A DNA stretch of 33,933 bases from Bacteroidaceae bacterium (GTDB lineage: Bacteria > Bacteroidota > Bacteroidia > Bacteroidales > Bacteroidaceae): NCBI GenBank assembly GCA_017517925.1, contig JAFWXS010000133.1:1-33933 (forward strand). The letters are read 5' to 3'. The translations under genes and the position numbers were made by a program. Under the pieces are notes generated by a model, which had not been told where the DNA came from, searched no databases, and worked only from the letters and a program-made list of their open reading frames with translations. Below are positions 31,758-33,933 of the stretch, one piece after another. Each line of letters begins with the position of its first letter. Position 1 is the stretch's first letter.

Positions 31758-32825
31758 ATGAAAGCAACGTTAGTATTGGACAACGGGATGCGCTTCGAGG
31801 GTACCGCCTTCGGCTGCGAGAAGCCAGCGGTAGGCGAAGTGGTGTTCTGTACGGCCATGACCGGCTATCCCGAGAGTTTGACGGATACCGCCTATGCAGG
31901 TCAGCTCTTGGTGCTGACCTATCCGTTGGTGGGCAACTATGGTGTGCCCTCACACGAAGTGAAGGAACTGGGCTTGGAGAAGTTCTTCGAGAGCAACAAG
32001 ATACAGGTGCGCGGACTCGTCGTGACCGACTATAGCGAGGAGTACAGCCACTGGAATGCAGCCGAGACACTGGATGCCTGGATGAAGCGCGAGGGTGTGC
32101 CCGGCATCACAGGCGTAGACACCCGCGAACTCACCAAGGTATTGCGCAACGAAGGTGTGATGGGCGGACAGATTGTTATCGGTGACGCCGAGCTACAGCC
32201 CAAGGGCGAGGCCTACGACACCGTGAACTACGCTGCCGAGGTATCATGCACCGAGGTTACCCGCTACAACGAAGGTGCTGCCAAGAAGGTGGTACTCGTC
32301 GACTGCGGCGCGAAGCATAGCCTTATCCGCTCTCTCGTGGCTCATGGGCTCGAAGTGGTGCGCGTGCCCTACGACTACGACTTCACTACCCTCCCCTACG
32401 ATGCAGTGGTAGTGAGCGCAGGTCCCGGTAACCCCAACCTCTACACCGCTACCGTGGCCAATATTGCCAAGGCTATGGAGACAGCGAAGCCTATGCTCGG
32501 CATCGGACTCGGTTGCCAGCTGATGGGTCTTGCCGCAGGTGCTCAGGTAGAAAAACTGAAGTTCGGCCATCGTGGTGCCAACCAGCCCGCTCGCCTTGCC
32601 GACAGCAACAGCTGCTACATCACCAACCAGAATGCAGGCTATGCCATCAAGGCTGAGTCACTGCCCGCTGGATGGAAGGTATTGTTCACCAATATGAATG
32701 ACGGCGCTGTCGATGGCATCCGTCACGAGGAGAAACCCTGGATAGGCACACAGTTTGCTCCCGAAGCATGCGCTCGTGGCTACCGCAAGGATAACCTGAT
32801 GGACGATTTCGTGAAACTTATCTAA
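31758..32825 (+). CDS. carA: Carbamoyl-phosphate synthase small subunit, lacking catalytic Cys and His
   Basis: 355-residue CarA; the normal subunit hydrolyses glutamine and passes ammonia to CarB for carbamoyl phosphate (arginine and pyrimidine synthesis). The N-terminal domain is typical (LDNGMRFEGTAFGCEKPAVG, then TAMTGYPESLTDTAYAGQ, VGNYGVPS), as is the class-I amidotransferase oxyanion segment SAGPGNP (220-226). The nucleophile motif, usually GICLGHQ, reads GIGLGCQ: Gly250 replaces the catalytic Cys, and a Cys (253) replaces the next His. The catalytic His of the QYHPEAS motif is Ala334 (QFAPEAC); the Glu is kept (336). Catalysis on glutamine therefore looks impossible, yet the frame is intact and the gene stands before carB. 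It may act only as a structural or regulatory subunit of an ammonia-using enzyme. Confidence 0.95.
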   Translation: MKATLVLDNGMRFEGTAFGCEKPAVGEVVFCTAMTGYPESLTDTAYAGQLLVLTYPLVGNYGVPSHEVKELGLEKFFESNKIQVRGLVVTDYSEEYSHWNAAETLDAWMKREGVPGITGVDTRELTKVLRNEGVMGGQIVIGDAELQPKGEAYDTVNYAAEVSCTEVTRYNEGAAKKVVLVDCGAKHSLIRSLVAHGLEVVRVPYDYDFTTLPYDAVVVSAGPGNPNLYTATVANIAKAMETAKPMLGIGLGCQLMGLAAGAQVEKLKFGHRGANQPARLADSNSCYITNQNAGYAIKAESLPAGWKVLFTNMNDGAVDGIRHEEKPWIGTQFAPEACARGYRKDNLMDDFVKLI

Positions 32826-32833
32826 AATAATAT

Positions 32834-32880
32834 AGGAGATAAATGGAGTAAAATGGAGATAAAAGGAGATAAAGGCCAAC
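32834..32880 (+). repeat. GGAGATAAA-type tandem words after carA
   Basis: GGAGATAAA, TGGAGTAAA, TGGAGATAAA and AGGAGATAAA follow one another (32834-32877). Complementary CTCCCT/AACTCC words appear at 32949-33003, so the two patches flank the dispersed module as a loose inverted repeat. Confidence 0.55.
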
Positions 32881-32884
32881 CTTT

Positions 32885-32913
32885 AGGTCGCCGCCCGCAG
32901 GGGCCAAAGGCAA
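32885..32913 (+). repeat. Dispersed 29-bp GC-rich module, copy 2
   Basis: 26 of 29 bases match 3726-3754. It sits between carA and carB, within the same predicted transcript, flanked by low-complexity words on both sides. Confidence 0.6.
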
Positions 32914-33019
32914 ATGTAATGAACGCTCGAAAAAAACTATTGGCATTTAACTCCTTAACGAAGCAAAGCGAAGTGATATCTCCCTCTAACTCCCTTTAAC
33001 TCCCCAAATATAAAATATT

Positions 33020-33933
33020 ATGGAAAAGAAATTCAATAAAGTATTGCTCTTAGGTTCGGGCGCATTGAAGATTGGTGAGGCCGGTGAGTTCGACTACTCA
33101 GGCTCACAGGCATTGAAGGCTTTGCGCGAAGAGGGCATCAGCACGGTGCTCATCAATCCGAACATTGCCACGGTGCAGACAAGCGAAGGTGTTGCCGACA
33201 AGGTGTACTTCTTGCCTGTGACCCCGTTCTTCGTAGAGAAGGTTATCGAGAAGGAGCGCCCCGACGGCATCCTGCTCGCCTTTGGTGGACAGACCGCCCT
33301 CAACTGCGGCGTGAAGCTCTATGAGAGCAAGGTGCTCGAGAAGTACAACGTACAGGTGCTCGGTACTCCCGTGCAAACCATCATCGACACCGAGGACCGC
33401 GAGCTCTTCAACCGCAAGCTCGAGGAGATTGATGTGAAGATCATCAAGAGCGAGGCCGTAGAGAATATCGAGCATGCCCGTGCCGCTGCCGAGCGCTTGG
33501 GCTACCCCGTCATCATCCGTGCAGCATACGCACTCGGTGGTCTCGGCTCTGGCTTCTGCGACAATGAGGAGGAGCTCAACAAGCTCGCCGAGAAGGCATT
33601 CTCATTCTCACCCCAGGTGCTCGTGGAAAAGAGCCTCAAGGGCTGGAAGGAAATCGAGTACGAGGTAGTGCGCGACGCTTATGACAACTGCATCACCGTA
33701 TGTAACATGGAGAACTTCGACCCGCTGGGTATCCATACCGGTGAGAGTATCGTAGTAGCTCCTACCCAGACACTGACCGCCAGCGAGTGTAACAAGCTGC
33801 GCGAGCTTGCCATCCGCATCGTTCGCCACGTAGGCATCGTGGGTGAGTGTAACGTGCAGTTTGCCTTCGACACCGAGTCTGAAGACTACCGCGTCATCGA
33901 GGTCAACGCCCGCTTGAGCCGTTCATCGGCCCT
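33020..33933 (+). CDS. carB: Carbamoyl-phosphate synthase large subunit (C-terminus beyond window)
   Basis: The first 304 residues of CarB, which makes carbamoyl phosphate from bicarbonate, ammonia and two ATP. The ATG at 33020 starts [20 protein letters not shown]. Typical blocks are the [20 protein letters not shown] start, [30 protein letters not shown], the ATP-grasp region [16 protein letters not shown] (about 174-189), [14 protein letters not shown] (about 208-221) and [13 protein letters not shown] with [12 protein letters not shown] at the edge (metal-binding Glu and Asn). All these are intact, so the synthetase half appears normal in contrast to the altered CarA. The 194-bp carA-carB gap contains a repeat. 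Confidence 0.95.
   Translation, partial: MEKKFNKVLLLGSGALKIGEAGEFDYSGSQALKALREEGISTVLINPNIATVQTSEGVADKVYFLPVTPFFVEKVIEKERPDGILLAFGGQTALNCGVKLYESKVLEKYNVQVLGTPVQTIIDTEDRELFNRKLEEIDVKIIKSEAVENIEHARAAAERLGYPVIIRAAYALGGLGSGFCDNEEELNKLAEKAFSFSPQVLVEKSLKGWKEIEYEVVRDAYDNCITVCNMENFDPLGIHTGESIVVAPTQTLTASECNKLRELAIRIVRHVGIVGECNVQFAFDTESEDYRVIEVNARLSRSSA

Overview
The window is chromosomal DNA from a member of the Bacteroidales (Bacteroides/Prevotella-like). The promoters fit the Bacteroidetes pattern TTTG/TTG, about 19-20 bp, TAnnTTTG; several genes belong to families confined to this group (DUF6175, DUF4827, HU-like proteins with a C-terminal winged helix, AsmA with a coiled-coil tail); and exported proteins carry Bacteroidetes-type signal peptides. 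No rRNA, tRNA, CRISPR array or complete insertion sequence was seen.

Region 1 (1-3650, minus strand) is an AT-rich five-gene restriction-modification operon: controller protein, C5-cytosine methyltransferase, a nuclease-like ORF, an HpaII-family endonuclease and a Vsr mismatch endonuclease cut by the left edge. Its promoter sits inside a cluster of small palindromes. Region 2 (3650-5970) is nearly gene-free apart from one unknown ORF. It holds a 21-bp tandem repeat, three exactly centred symmetric DNA elements (394, 145 and 151 bp) and an array of CATCGCGATG palindromes at about 22-bp steps, ending at a gene for an HU-like DNA-binding protein. A similar pair (a 151-bp symmetric element plus a 22-bp palindrome array) recurs at 20.4-20.65 kb. 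This repeated architecture, with different sequence words each time, is the least explained part of the window.

Region 3 (6.8-14 kb) carries thioredoxin, a secreted GH43 glycosidase, a DUF486 membrane protein, and an ABC-F ATPase divergent from an AsmA-like protein across a perfect 23-bp-arm palindrome. The ABC-F gene contains two in-frame insertions made of a GC-rich palindromic repeat. Region 4 (14-19.9 kb, minus) is a six-gene operon of exported proteins including a DUF6175 protein, two adjacent paralogues and an outer-membrane-like protein. Upstream lies a probable structured RNA with four nested long-range helices (6S-like rod). Region 5 (20.8-25.8 kb, minus) holds housekeeping genes: GlmM-type mutase, DUF4827 lipoprotein, DHH phosphoesterase, zinc-ribbon coiled-coil protein and Nif3-like protein. 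Region 6 (26-31.2 kb, plus) has a polyprenol-phosphate mannosyltransferase-like GT2, a Ser-type sulfatase lipoprotein, a MATE transporter broken by a one-base frameshift, a cytidylate-kinase-like protein and a YfcE-type phosphodiesterase. Region 7 (31.4-33.9 kb) is the carAB operon behind a possible leader peptide. This CarA lacks the catalytic Cys and His of its glutaminase domain, so the enzyme is probably ammonia-dependent.
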